DNA of 64,000 bases. Origin: Thinopyrum elongatum. Its lineage: Eukaryota > Streptophyta > Magnoliopsida > Poales > Poaceae. Below are positions 33,166 to 46,070 of the stretch, piece by piece. The notes under the pieces were generated by a model. It was not told the origin of the DNA. It made no database searches and worked only from the letters and a program-made list of their open reading frames with translations. Numbering within the stretch: position 1 is the stretch's first letter; each line of letters starts with the position of its first letter. Position numbers and translations under genes: made by a program. The stretch is taken from contig CM022303.1 of the NCBI GenBank assembly GCA_011799875.1, positions 728,396,340 through 728,460,339 on the forward strand, read 5' to 3'.

Positions 33166-35934
33166 AATGCTGAAATTTGCACGCTCAACTGTGATTCAGT
33201 GAATGTGTCTCCTATGTTTCCTGTGTATGAGTTAGCCACAAGAAGAAATCATTCTATGCATGTCAAGACTTTTTTTTTCATTGATTGATTTAATTCAGTA
33301 TGGCAAATCTTAGTAAGTCACAAACACTCAAGTATTGGGGGTGCTGCAGTCAATCGGTTTTTTACATCACTATCTGATCCACCATTACAAGTGTTTCGTT
33401 CCTCCTCTCTGAATATGTTTGCCACACATGAAAACTGTGGAATGAGATATCTTTAGACTTGCAAAGAAAGAATATGCCACACATCCATGCATTGTAATTA
33501 AAATTAGTACATGAACATCCAAGCATTTGTTGAATGTATTTCTTATGTCCATGGACATGCATGGAGCATGATTCAAATTCATATGATTGGTGGATGCTAG
33601 ATTCGATTATCGACCATCTTACTGTGTTTTGAACTTTGGGTTGGTTGCTACGACATTACTAGGATGCAAATTATAAGTTGTACCTCGTATATGATGACCG
33701 CCACCCTAGCTTCTACATTGGACCATGAAATTAAATCTTCCGCGAAATTGCTGCTATAGCTACCGGGGAGTCTCGTCGCGACGCTATGGCCACCGCCGCG
33801 AAATGCTCCGGAAATCCCATTAAACGGCCCAATATTCAGCAATAACCTACATAAATCCTCCCTCCCAACTGGAAAAGTGCCCATCATACCCGCGATTGCC
33901 CATAGGGAAATCATTTCTCACATGATTTAAAACTTTGCTTCTGTACGTACCCGCCATATTAATAAACTAGATAACTCCCGCGCGTTGCTGCGGAAATTCA
34001 TAGTAGGATCAATGTAAATATAGTGAAGAAGAGTAGTTCAACTCGCAATATGGGAGATGAAAAATAAAACATGGCTAAGTGATTTCATATGATTCAGATT
34101 TCAGAATGTTTATAGGGAAGGGAGTAATCTTATTTCCGAAGAAAATTGTTAGGTAGTCGAGGCATTTGGTCAAGCATCTAACAGGCAATCTAGCAAGCTT
34201 GTTGGATAAAAAAAAAGAATTGTACAACAGTTGCTATTTACGGTGTACATCCCCTCCCCCTAAGAAGTTTTAGGAGGATCCAGCTACATCAATTAAAAGA
34301 TTAATCCCCTACTTAGATAATTATTCAGGGGCTAGTTAATCCCTCAAAAAAATTGGGGCTAGTTAATACATGGAGATCAACCCTAAAACAATCGCTCGGC
34401 TTATCTCCAAAAGAGAATACTTGCAAGTAGTTGTTGCTGTGGCTCGTCGGCTTTATTGTCTCTGTCGTCCGTGCCCGCTGGCCTCCCCAGTGCACCCATG
34501 CGCCCGTCCACGCCGGGTCGCCCCTTGCAACATTAGATGGAGAGGAGGAGTTAGTTCTGCCACGACAGCTTCCATCTGTTGCATGGATAAGAAAAACAAA
34601 CGCATTGATGAATACCATGCATGCATCCATCAGGTCAGGGATCAACAGCAGGCACACATCCATGACGTCATCGGGTATAGACTACAGATAACAGCAGGAT
34701 TGTGGAAAACGCAAGGAACACATCTGCGGGGGCGGCCTGATGAGTTTTCCTGAGGACCGACAGTTTGCCCTTTTTGACCAATCTGCACACATGGATGGAA
34801 TGTGTTATCATAAAAAGCTTCATAGAAGAAGTTATATGTCATGCACACAGATTGGTATTGGTGGAGAAGAAACATCCCTATTGCCATGGTGGAGGGGTGA
34901 GGAAGGGGGCAATATACATGGGGTTGATCCTGCTGCAACAGCGAAGATGAATACATGATGATTGGGTTGGGGCATCGATGTCCTTCCACGAAATCAATGG
35001 GGTGGATCTGATGCGAGCGCCAACGCTAGGAGGAGAGCAAGATCCCCGGCGTGCCTACAAATCAGGATGAGGCGGAATCACTCGCAAGAAGCTTGACCGG
35101 GAGGCAATGACCAGTGCGGGAGGAGGCGAGGGAGCGATGTGCATATGAGGTGGACATATATACAGGTCGAGAACTGAAGAGGAGAAGCTGCCTTGAAAGC
35201 TAAAATTGGGGTAGAGAGGGAGGGGACGAATATGATGCGGCATACGTTTTTTTAGAATACTACTGATTAACTAGGAAATAAAGATAGTTATAATTGAGGG
35301 AAGCGGAGGAGGCCAACCTGCTGGTCGTGCTTTCGAATAGCAGCTAGTGGGTGCATTTACTGTAGAGATTTTTTTTAAGGAAGATTGTGATGATGTGGCA
35401 GGCTGCATGGCCTAGTGGGGAAGTGTTTGTATATGTGGGACCTACTTGATGATGTGGATGGTCTGCATGTGAAGATAAATAGAATACTGGGGATGAACTT
35501 TTTATGTATATAGGATACCCTCTGCACCAGGTTTTGTAGAAGTGTTGTGGGTCTGTCTAGGACACATCTAGATGTGGCATAATTATGTCACATCTAACCT
35601 GATGTCCACTATGTTTGTGGTCTATTTTTTTTTTGTTCCTTGTTGCTGCGTTATTTGTGGGAGTTTAGATGTGACATGCTTAGAAAACATCTAGATGTGA
35701 ATTAGGCAAACTGTTTGTTAGAAATAATAAGGCAACACACGTTTTTTTTTCCTACAAAATCCCCATGCGCTCTTCCTTTCTTTTTTGTTTTTTTGGCAAT
35801 GAGTTTGAACTCGGGCCTCTCCCTGCACGCCAATGGTGACTCCCTTGCTAGCATTGCTTTTCTCCAAGAGTTTTCATTCCTCTTGTATGGGGTCTTGTGT
35901 GGGGTCGGAATTTGAAATGAAGGAATGAGAGTAA
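33166..35934. other. Intergenic with repeat remnants
   Basis: 33960-34000 (CTAGATAACTCCCGCGCGTTGCTGCGG) looks like the start of a grass repeat that may end near 35515 (TTTTTATGTATATAGGATAC). 35540-35700 has inverted words ACACATCTAGATGTGGCATA and ATGTGACATGCTTAG...CATCTAGATGTG, typical of a Mutator-related MITE. No gene is recognised; open frames here lack family motifs. Confidence 0.45.
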
Positions 35935-38106
35935 GAGCATCTCCACTCGTCGCCCCCAACAGCCCCCCCCCCCCCCCAGGGCGAGTTTTTTAGCGCCGGC
36001 GCCGAAAAAAACCCCAGTCGCGCCCCCAGGACGCCGAAATATGCCAGCTCGGCCCGTTTTTTGTCCCGGCGATCCCAGGCCGAACCTAGCGCACTGGGGG
36101 CGCTTGGGGGCTCCGGCGGAAGGGAAAACCGCGTCTGGGCCACCACTGTCAGGCGAAAATGCATCTTGCACGTCGAGATTCGCCCCCCACCCCCCACCCC
36201 CCGCGCCCGCGCGCACGCCCCTGTCGCCGCCTTGCCGGTCCCGGCGCCGCCCACCCACCCACCGCCGCTAGATAGGCCATTCCCCCGCCGTAAAAAGAGA
36301 GGGCTCCGCCGCGGCATCCTCCACCCCGTTCCTGGGCGAGCTTTCCGACGTTCCGGCCACGTAGGGCTGGAATACCGGCGGTTGCGCGCCTACCACGCCC
36401 GCCAGGTGTTCGGCGATTTGTCTGCTCGGCGATCGACTCGGACGACGAGGAGGCGCTCGCGGTGCTGCTGGAGGAGGAAGCCGATGCTGATGCCCAGGAC
36501 GAAGAGCATCTCATGATCCTCGCCGCCATGGCCAGCCTGCTCACGAGCAATGCAAAGCCGCGGCGAGGTGGCTCGGTGCCGGGCCGGCTGAAGGTAAAGC
36601 AAAGGCATCGACTGGAAGGCTATTGCTTGCTCTACTCCGACTACTTCGCCGACGCTCCACTGCATGGAGACAAAGTATTTCGGCGCCGTTATCGGATGAG
36701 CCGAAAGCTCTTCCTCAGGATTGTGAATTCCATCCGTGAGTTTGACAGCTACTTCAAGTGCAAGAAGGATTGCACGGGCACACTTGGATTCACCTCACTC
36801 CAGAAGTGCATGACAGCTATGAGGATGCTTGCATACGGAGCTCCCGGTGATTCACTGGAGGACTATGGACGCATGGCCGAGTCGACGACCATTGAGTGTT
36901 TCTACAAGTTCTGCAAGGCAGTGGTGGCAGTGTTTGGACCGCAATACTTGCGATCACCCAATGCTGAAGACACTGCTCAGATCCTAGCACAGAATGCAGC
37001 AAGAGGATTTCGTGGGATGCTTGGAAGCATCGACTGCATGCATTGGAAATGGAAAAACTGTCCATTTGCTTGGCAGGGGATGTACAAAGGCGCCAAAGCT
37101 AGTTGCAGTGTGGTACTTGGGGCAGTGGCCACACACGACCTCTGGATTTGGCACTCCTTCTTTAGTATGCCAGGAACTCATAATGACATCAACGTACTGC
37201 AGTGCTCCCCTGTCTTTGCCAAGCTTGTTGAAGGTCATTCTCCTCCGGTGAACTTCTAGGTCAATGGATGGCACTACAACAAGGATACTACCTAACAGAT
37301 GGCATCTATCCGAGATGGTCCACATTTGTGAAGACTATCTCGAGCCCTGTGCCAGGAGGCAAGAACTCGCACTTTGCCAAGTGTCAGAAGGCTTGCAGGA
37401 AGGATGTCGAGCGGGCATTTGGTGTGCTCCAATCTCAATTTGTTGTTGTCCGGTACCCCGCTCAGACCTGGTCGAAAGATCAACTGTGGAAGATCATGAC
37501 TTGTTGTGTCATCTTGCACAACATGATCATTGAGAGCGAGCAGAAAGAGCCAGTGTTTGACACTGAACCATATTACAGGCAGGGTCCTCTTGCCCAAGTT
37601 GATCACCAGCTACCGGCAACCTGGACTGCCTTCCTAAATATGCGTCAGGAGATCTGAGACCCATAGGTGAATCAACAACTGCAGCAGGATCTGGTGGAGC
37701 ACCTATGGAGGCTCAAGGGCAACGCGTAGCTCGACGTGTGATGAAATATGAGTTTTTATTTGTTGAACTATATAATTTGTATTGAACTATTTGTTGAACT
37801 AATTGATTTCTATTTGGTTTTCTGTGATGAACTATGTGATAACAAATAGCTTATGTTGAATTTGCGCCCAAGCACGGCGAATATGGGCTGAAAATGGTCA
37901 ATTTGCGGCGATAGTGGGCCAATTTGCGCTGAAAGTGGGCTGAAAAGTGGGCCAATTTGTGCCAAAAGTGGGCCGAAATCGGCGCCTGGGGGTGACTTGG
38001 GCGCGGCGGCTGGGAACCCGATCGCCCCCACGCCGATTTTAGCGCCGGTTCGCCCCCAGCCGGCGATATTTCATGCCCCTCAGGGGCCGAACGGCTGGAG
38101 ATGCTC
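35935..38106 (+). mobile_element. PIF/Harbinger element, copy 2
   Basis: GAGCATCTCC at the left and GGAGATGCTC at the right, flanked by TAA (35932-35934 and 38107-38109), a canonical Harbinger 3 bp duplication. The 2,172 bp element encodes the same transposase as 20688-22826, in opposite orientation. A C-rich run at 35963-35978 may be expanded. Confidence 0.9.
36432..37729 (+). pseudogene. Harbinger transposase, inactivated copy 2
   Basis: The expected start codon reads ATC (36432-36434) before [17 protein letters not shown]. The core has [13 protein letters not shown] and [10 protein letters not shown], and further on KDVERAFGVLQ with the catalytic Glu intact. It is broken by TAG at 37257-37259 (Glu codon in copy 1), a one-base loss near 37284 (AAGGATAC against AAGGGGTAC), and TGA at 37655-37657. 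Reading resumes as [20 protein letters not shown] in another frame up to 37657. Confidence 0.88.
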
Positions 38107-38265
38107 TAAGTCTTAGAACTCGCCCAGCTTTCGCAACGACAGGATGGCCACACTATAGCACCACTATAATGCCAGTGAGCATCTCAGTGCCAAAGAACTG
38201 CAATGGGGAGATCATGAGGAAACAATAGAGCACTAGTGGAAAAACGGCTAGCCACAACTATCGTT

Positions 38266-38480
38266 GGTGGCGCGCCATTTCCCATCAACGCCAGCACTAT
38301 TTTTTCCAAATAGTGCTGGCGTAGGACAAATCAGCACGCCAGCTTTATATGATTAGTGCTGGCGTTGCTTTTCATTGAAACGCCACAAATCTTTTGGCCC
38401 ATATGCACTCACCGTTTGGAACGCATTGGTGGCGTTGCTTTTATTTGTACGTCATAGTTAATTTGTCAGTGCTGGCGTGC
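38266..38480. repeat. Subterminal repeats of the B3-carrying CACTA element
   Basis: At least six copies in both orientations of a GTGCTGGCGT/ACGCCAGCAC-type word or TGGTGGCGTT, matched by similar words at 41215-41310. These mark the transposase-binding ends in CACTA elements. Confidence 0.7.
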
Positions 38481-39002
38481 GTCTGCTTTGTACACCAAAA
38501 CACTTTTCCATTTGATCAAGTGTTTTATGTATTTAGTTATTAAACTAGTCACAAAGTAATAGAAATTTTATATTATGTGTTTTGTGATAATTAATTTTAC
38601 TGTTTTTATCAACTTAGGAATTTTATTTCTTTATTACCAGTTCAAATTATGAGTCTTTTATTTTGTCAAGTCTTTCATTATTAATCTTAGTCTTTTTTTA
38701 TTTGGCCTGTTATTAGCTATGGCGTTGCACTTTCTCCCAACACCAGCGATAATATATCAGAGTCAAGTTAGTAAAAGACCTAGCTAGTCACCGCTCTCTC
38801 TTGCTCATTTCACACCCCTCCCCCCGACCAAAGCCGCCGCCGCTGCCGCCGCCTGCCCGTTGACGCCCCGTTGCCGGCCCGTCGCCGCCCCTCACCGGCA
38901 CCAAGGTTAGATCCACTATACTCCTCCCATCGCATCTCCTTCCTCTCCACTCTCCCACGTCGTCCATTCGCATTTTAGTGAATCCCGGCCGGTGTCACAT
39001 TT

Positions 39003-39236
39003 TAGATGCCTTTTTTATATTTTTGATATTGTAGATGCCCTTAGGGGATTGCTTTAATTTGTGTAGAAATTTTAGTATATATATAATGGATTGCTTTGTG
39101 TCATGTAGAATCCAAAGTTAGATGCCTTTTTTATATTTTTGATATTATAGATGCCCTTAGGGGATTGCTTTAATTTGTGTAGAAATTTTAGTATATATAT
39201 CATGGATTGCTTTGTGTCATGTAGAATCCAAATTTA
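39003..39236. repeat. Two-copy 117 bp tandem repeat upstream of the B3 gene
   Basis: TAGATGCCTTTTTTATATTT begins both units at about 39003 and 39119, followed by GATGCCCTTAGGGGATTGC and TTTGTGTCATGTAGAATCCA. The copies are nearly identical, so the duplication is recent. It lies in the AT-rich promoter side of the captured gene. Confidence 0.85.
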
Positions 39237-39490
39237 GTTGCATGGATTGCTTGGTGTCATAGAAATTGTAGCTAGTGATAATTACTAGCGTAGAAATTGT
39301 AGCTTTGTGTAGAACTTTTGTTTATTTGTGTATGCAATTACTAGTGTACAAAGTGTTTATATACTTAGGCCCCAACCCATCACCATCCGCTTGTACCTAC
39401 TTGTTAAATTACTGTGGTTTTCCAATACTTTAATTTATCAATACTTCACTATCAAACACAGGCCTTAGTTTCAATTGTATTATATGTAGA

Positions 39491-40866
39491 ATGGAGCAGC
39501 CGCCACGGCCATGTATAGTGTGCAAGTCAAGGTACGCAACCGACCTTTCAAGTGGCACGCTGTTTGGCATCTACTTCCAAGCGTGCTTTGTTCCTGCAAC
39601 GGTAACGCATTACATGAACCTTTATAACAATTTTTTCTTTTTTTTTCTTGCTATTTCCCGTAATGCAATGTGTTTGTTTTTTGGTTTTTTTACACAAATC
39701 GTCCCTTGCAATGTGAGACTGGAGTTCAATGAGCTCATTACCAAAGACAGTGTGATCTTCGACGCTCCAGGGGGGCCCTACACTATGGAGGTCCACAAGG
39801 GACGAAAAACATCCCAGATTGGAGGAGATGACTGGAATCGTTTCATCAACCACATGCATCTCACTAGGGGTGAACTTATCAACTTTTCCTTCAGAAGGCA
39901 AACTCCAAGGCTGGCTGTTATCTACATCAACGATGACGAAGATGATGACCCACTTGATGAAGCCCTCTATGCCAAAAAAATCAGGCTAAGCGAGGACGAA
40001 TCGGTCAACCTCTGGTACATACTTCCTCCACGTGATGACTACGTCGGGATGCCATTCGTGACCTGCCTAACAAGGACAAATGTGTGTCGCCATGTCATGG
40101 TATGTTACTTGTTAGTGTTGAAATTTGATAATATATATGCTTACTTGTGACATATGCTTGTAGTAATGTGATATGCTTAGTGTTGAAATTTGATGATATA
40201 TATGCTTACTTGTGACATATGCTTGTAGTAATGTGATATGCTTAATTAGTGTAATAATGTGTTGTATATCTATATCATAATATCTATATTATATATCAAC
40301 AATTTATTATATATATATCAATACTATATATCTATCATAATATATATATATATAATGCTTAGTGTAGAATTTGAGGACATGCTTTAGTGTGTAGTATAAT
40401 GTGATATGCTTAGTGTAGAACGTGATGAATGCTCAGCTAGTGTGTAGTAATGTGATATGCTTACTAATGTGTTGTGATATATATATGCTTATTAGTGTAG
40501 AATTTGAGGATATGCTTAATGTGTAGTAATGCGTGATATGCTTAATTAATTAGCTAGTGTGTAGTAATGTGACATGCTCATTTACCATATTTGTTTTTTC
40601 TCCAGAAATTACCTAAGAGGCTAAGTGAGAGTTGTGGCATCGAGCCGGATGAAGCAGGCATTGCTGGACTACGCCTTACGGCAAGGGGCTCCATCACCAA
40701 CTGTGCTTACACACTGGACACGGACGGTCGCACTGTGTTCAGCGCCGCGGGATGGAACAATTTCCTTGCTGAAAAGAATCTCCAGATTGGACAGGCCATC
40801 TTAGTCACCATCAGGAACACCCGGCGCCATGGCTTGAGGATGATGGTGGTCATCGACCTCATTTAG
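39491..40866 (+). CDS. Two-B3-domain protein gene inside a CACTA element
   Basis: Exon A 39491-40099, intron 40100-40605 (GTATGT to CTCCAG), exon B 40606-40866; phase 0 join, 289 aa. A first B3-like domain at about residues 69-147 has IVPCNVRLEFNELI, GGDDWNRFINHMHLTRGEL and LAVIYI; a second at about 187-288 has VTCLTRTNVCRHVM|KLPKRLSE, AAGWNNFLAEKNLQIGQ and MVVIDL. B3 domains bind DNA in plant transcription factors such as the REM group. The N-terminus has CIVCK. 39602-39695 looks like a retained intron (GTAACG, long T tract, but ACAC where an AG would be expected); it stays open and adds a hydrophobic segment. The gene lies wholly between the CACTA ends. Expression is unknown. Confidence 0.72.
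40106..40570. repeat. AT-rich degenerate tandem repeats in the B3 gene intron
   Basis: Words such as TAGTAATGTGATATGCTTA and TTGATAATATATATGCTTAC recur many times at spacings of 40-70 bases and fill most of the 506 bp intron. Confidence 0.75.
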
Positions 40867-41394
40867 AACTATGTATGTGGCGGGGCAGTACATGAATGAA
40901 CTGCTTAATTATGTATTAGCGCTATGTACTAGTACTGTTTTAGCTTGTAAGGTTTCTATTAACTGGTTATGTTTGTGAGATCTATATATAGCTAGCTAGC
41001 AGCCACTTAAATATCAACTCCTAATGTTCTATTATCTGCTACTGTTCTACTATTATATAGTATGTACTTAGTGTTAATGTGAAATGCTAAATGTTACATG
41101 GTGTTTAAAAACCTTTTTTTTTGTGTGCACGGAATGTTCGTGGCGTGCAAATTACATTGTGCGCCGTTAGGTGAGTGAATATAGTGGTGGTTGCAAACAT
41201 CATATGCTAGAAACACGTATAATACTGCTGGCGTAGGCTCCAGCGCCACCACTATTTTTTAACACTGGCGCCATATTGGTGGCGTGGGGCTCCTACGCCA
41301 GCAAGGCTGTTTTTGGCACGTCATAGGTTTTTCTCCACTAGTGGAGGCATCACATGGGCCTTTGATTGCATGATGCTTGACTCTTTGGCCATAT

Positions 41395-44080
41395 TATTAA
41401 AAAGTAGCGTAATAAAGTCTTAGATCTACAAATAGCTCACAACCTGAGCGCAAATCGAAAGAGAACATAAAAAAAGATGCCACATCCGGCAATAAAGAAC
41501 AAACTATGATGCCTATACACCTAGCCTATTATTAGCTCACCATCCAAATCGGCTGAAGATAGCCCGTGTTACCGTCTCCCAACGATTGCACCCAATAACC
41601 AAAAGCTCCCTGGAGTCCGCATGAGCGAGTAATGACCACGTACAGATCCAAGCCGTAGCTCTATAGATAACCTGCAAAAATTTAGTGAAGTTTGTCCCAT
41701 TAAGAATCAAATCATTTCTAGTGTTCCATATAGCCCAAAATAGTGCACATATCCCTATCCGAATATGTTTCGCTATATGTACATCCACTCCATTAAGCCA
41801 CGTCCCAAATAACATGTTTATGCTCGTTGGGGGATGAACGTTAAAAGCTATATGTATTAAGCACCATAATAATTTTGCAAGTGAACACTCGAGAAAGAGG
41901 TGTTTAATCGTTTCATTTTGATCACAATAACAACTTCTGGAATTACCAACCCAACTTCTTTTCACGAAGTTATCTTTGGTCAGTATGACTCCTTTCTGTA
42001 TGAACCACATGAAGATTTTAATTCGAAGCGGAACTTTAATCTTCCATACATGCAATGACCTTGACAATGGCCTGGAATGAATTAAGTCCAAATGCATAGA
42101 TTTCACTGAAAAGGATCTGTTCCTAGCTAACTTCCGGTGAATCGTATCAGCATGGTCCGATAGTTGAACATCCATCAACCTGCAGACCAGGTGCAACCAA
42201 ATGTTCCAACGTTCCCCCACTAGGGATCTTCTAAATTGGATATTAAGCGGTACCGAATTTAATATTATGGCGACATAATCCTCCTTGCGTTGCACAATAT
42301 TATATAGGGAAGGATATTGCAAAGCCAAGGGTGTCTCCCCTAGCCATGTATCCTCCCAGAATCTAGTAGTGGTACCATTACCTACTACAAACTTCACCCG
42401 TTGGAAGAAGGTTACTTTTGTCCTCATTAACCCCTTCCAAAAAGGCGACTCCGTAGGCTTAGCGGTAACCTGGGCCAAAGTCTTAGAGTGTAGGTACTTA
42501 TTTCACAAGATTTGTACCCACATACCCTCGGTCTCAACAGATAGCCTGTATAGCCATTTGCTAAGCAAGCATCTATTCTTTGCTTCTAAATTATCGATCC
42601 CTAACCCACCTTGGTCGTTTGGTCTACAAATAATATCCCATCTAGCCAATCTGTATTTCTTCTTAGCCTTATCACATTGCCAAAAGAAACTGGATCGATA
42701 GAAGTCTAGTCTTTTCCGTACCCCTACCGGCACTTCAAAGAAAGATAAAAGGAACATCGGTAGGCTCGTAAAAACCGAATTTATCAAAACCAACCGACCT
42801 CCATAAGACATTAGCTTGCCCTTCCAGCAGCTTAGTCTTTTTTCAAATCTATCTTCTATACATTTCCATTCCTTGTTCGTTAATCGCCTATGATGAACTG
42901 GGATCCCTAGATGACTAAACGGTATGGATCCCATTTCACATCCGAACAATTTTCTGTAATCATCTTGTTCCTCTTTCGCTCTCCCAAAGCAGAACAATTC
43001 GCTTTTGTTAAAGTTGATTTTTAGTCCAGATAATTTCTCAAATAGGCATAACACAAGCTTCATATTCCTAGCTTTCGCGAGATCATGTTCCATGAACATA
43101 ATAGTGTCATTCGCGTATTGTAGAATGGAGACACCCCCCCTCTACAAGGTGGGGGACAAGTCCTCCTACTTGGCCAATCTCTTTAGCCCGACCAATAAGG
43201 ACTGCCAACATATCTGCTACTATGTTGAACAGCACGGGAGACATGGAGTCCCCCTGTCTTTACCCCTTATATGTCTGGAAATAATGCCCTGTGTCATCAT
43301 TTACTTTTATCCCAACACTGCCTTTCTGTTTGAATGAGTCCACCTGAGACCTCCAAGACTCATTGAACCCCTTCATACGTAAGGCTTGCTGGAGGAAGGG
43401 CCATTTGACCTTATCGTACGCTTTCTCAAAATCCAATTTGAAGATAACACCATCTAGTTTCTTCATATGGATTTCATGGAGAGTTTCATTTAGGACAACA
43501 ACCCCTTCTAGGATGTGTCGCCCTGGCATGAAAGCAGTTTGGGTTGGTTGAACAACCGAATGGGCTATCCGCGTCAACCTATTCGTGCCAACCTTGGTGA
43601 AAATCTTAAAGCTTACATTGATAAGACAGATTAGCTTGAATTGCTCAATGCAAATAGCCTCCACCTTCTTTGGCAACAACGTTATTGTTCCAAAATTAGG
43701 TGAAATAGATGTAAGTGACCTTCAAACAAGTCATGGAACATAGGCATAAGATATCCCTTAATCATATGCCAGCATCTCTTATAAAATTTCGCTGGGAACC
43801 CATCCGGTCCGGGGGCCTTATTTTGTTTCATTTGTGTTATTGCGTCAAACACCTCTTTCTCAGTGAAAGGAGCAGACAACACCTCATTCTCGTCTGAGTT
43901 GAGCTGAGGTATATCCTCAATTGCGCTCTCATCTAGAGACACAAAACTTACTTCGGGTGCTCCGAAAAGCTACTTATAATAATTGGAGATGTACAATTTT
44001 AGGTTCTCATGCCCTACAATTGTACCCTCATCTTGTTCAAGTTGAATTATTTTCTTCTTTATATGCTTCCCATTAGCTAT
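41395..44080 (-). pseudogene. LINE ORF2 remnant: reverse transcriptase and zf-RVT end
   Basis: In minus-strand order: VGHENLKLYISNYYK, KAPGPDGFPAKFYKRCW (about 43770-43830), KLDFEKAYDKVKW (about 43430), a YANDT box at 43103-43117, FSHLGIPV, LSCWKGKLMSYGGRLVLINS, SFFWQC and a terminal zf-RVT-like region (RSCYCDQNETIKHLFLECSL at about 41890-41950). The catalytic YADD box has Asn in place of the first Asp. Several stops and frameshifts split it into pieces at 41537-42478, 42503-43099, 43260-43679 and 43682-43942. The 3' end is near 41395; no clear target duplication was found. Confidence 0.85.
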
Positions 44081-46070
44081 CACTAGTCATCAACCCATGC
44101 AGCTGCACGGGCTAGCGACTTGAGTCCAAAAACTTGGTGTTTAATATACTTTGGAAAAATAATAAACGTCGAATAGCATTTCTAATTTCTAATTATAAGT
44201 GTACTTTTTAAAATCACGGTCACATTGTTTAGCCTTTCAACGAAATGCACAACCATAATTAGTGCCAATGTCTAAATTGATGTATGTCTAGTACAAAATG
44301 GTGCCTAATTCATGGTAGTAATTCAATAAAATAAAAAAAAATCTATGGTGGAAAAATTATTGGCAAAAATGATACATGATTGAAAAATAGAAAGGTATAA
44401 ATTGATTGATATTTTGGTAAAATGACACAATTTTTGCAGCAGTAAATTTTGTCTCAGTTACCTTTATCAATTTGAGATAATTGGGGTTGTTTTTTGTTGA
44501 GCGGTAATTAAAAAAATATAGTTATGTCCTTTCAGAGTAGTTTAAGTTATTACTCTTCTCCTAGGGCATGAAGTATTATAAATGGTTGCAAGTGTACATT
44601 CTTTAGTCAATATATAAATTCTTATCCGTTAGTAAATGATGAGAAGTGTTGATTCTTTATTTACGAAGAATTAGATGGTTTCAAAACTTTAAAATCATGT
44701 GGATTTTAGTCTTTCACACGTGCATATAGATGTCACACATCATTTACTCTCTTTTTTATGCAGCAACTTTTTTGACTTAGAAATAACATTTGCTCAGTGC
44801 CTGAGAAATAACAATTTAAAATATTCTAATGCAATACAGGTTAAGATTACAATGTCGTTTATATATGTTATTTGAAAAAAAAATACAAAAGGGTTTCTAT
44901 AGGTCATTATCGAAGCTAGGAAATATTGTTTGAATTATATAGGTCATAATTAGAGTTAGAAATTTTTAGTCCGCAAATTGCATACTTCAAAAATTTATTG
45001 GGGAAATATATACCCTGAAGTTTCTTTGTGGGATATATCGTGAAGCTAATACCCTTAAAAATAGAAGCATCGAAGTAGGTTACATGACCATGCATAACTT
45101 CAATGTTTATCTTTTCGCTTTTTGGCTACAATCACAGACTTTTACAGAACCTCACATCATCTAGATGAGAAGAAGTTGCGACCGAGGGACAAAACAGAAA
45201 ATAATTGACAAAACCATGCACTGTATTATATTGTAAAGAGAGTAAAAATTAACTTTCTTTTTTTGCAGGTGTTTCCTATAACTCTTTGTTTTTTTTATAT
45301 TCCATATTAAATCTTTTTTTTTTGCGTGGTAGTCCGAGTTAACTTTATGGTTTGTGGAAAAAACTCTTATGTATTTTTATAAGAACACAGTACGTATCAC
45401 TTGTACGCATGCATCCTGTATTATGACTGAATCTTGTACATATACGCATGCATATCCCCAACTCATCTTTGGATAAGCCGCTCCTATAAACACGTAAAAT
45501 ATTTGCAAATAAATAGATCACATGCATCAGATTTGTTATACGGTTTCATATTGCTAACACTCTAAAGTATAGCAAGCAGGCAGGCAGGCTACTTGATTGA
45601 TTTTATCTAGGTGCAGTACATACGTACGTATGTACGTCTGCAGCGGCCGGCTACGACCGGATCGATCTCGGCTGAACGTCTTGGCGACTTCTCTGAACAG
45701 AACGAACACGAAATATATCAATTGATTGCCTGTGTGCTAGCTTATATAGGTTAGCTTGCACTTGTACGTGTATAGCTCCTGGGGTGAATTGATCTAGCAG
45801 GCTAAAACCAACGTGTGCATGCATCAAATATCTGTTTACCTGAAACTTAGGATGTGCGTGAAAGATGTTGGCTAGGAAACGTGTTGGTATGGACGTCTTC
45901 TTTTTATTGCTTTTACTTGGTGGCTGGCCGTAACATGTCTAGGACACGTTTTTTTTTTCTCTTTTAACTTGCGGATGGACCCGTTTCTATTGCGTAACCT
46001 CATAGGACTCTTATGTGAAACGTCTAGATTTCTTTTAATCCTAGTCGTATATTAAACAATCATACGGTTA
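44081..46070. other. AT-rich non-coding block between the two LINE parts
   Basis: Starts CTAGTCATCAACCCATGCAG with CTGCACGGGC, resembling the starts of the repeats at 19156 and 33966. The interior is AT-rich and rich in stops. It may be an insertion into one LINE, or spacer between two LINEs; its ends are not resolved. CGTACGTATGTACG occurs at about 45622. Confidence 0.45.

Larger units (their letters stand above)
38231..41343 (+). mobile_element. CACTA (En/Spm-like) element carrying a B3 gene instead of a transposase
   Basis: The left end CACTAGTGGAAAAAC and right end GTTTTTCTCCACTAGTG are inverted, with GAG target duplication (38228-38230, 41344-41346). Subterminal regions at 38270-38480 and 41215-41310 hold many copies of GTGCTGGCGT or its complement and TGGTGGCGT, as expected for CACTA transposase binding sites. 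The 3,113 bp contains no TNP2-like transposase; its only long coding region is a two-exon gene with two B3 domains. It is non-autonomous. Confidence 0.88.
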
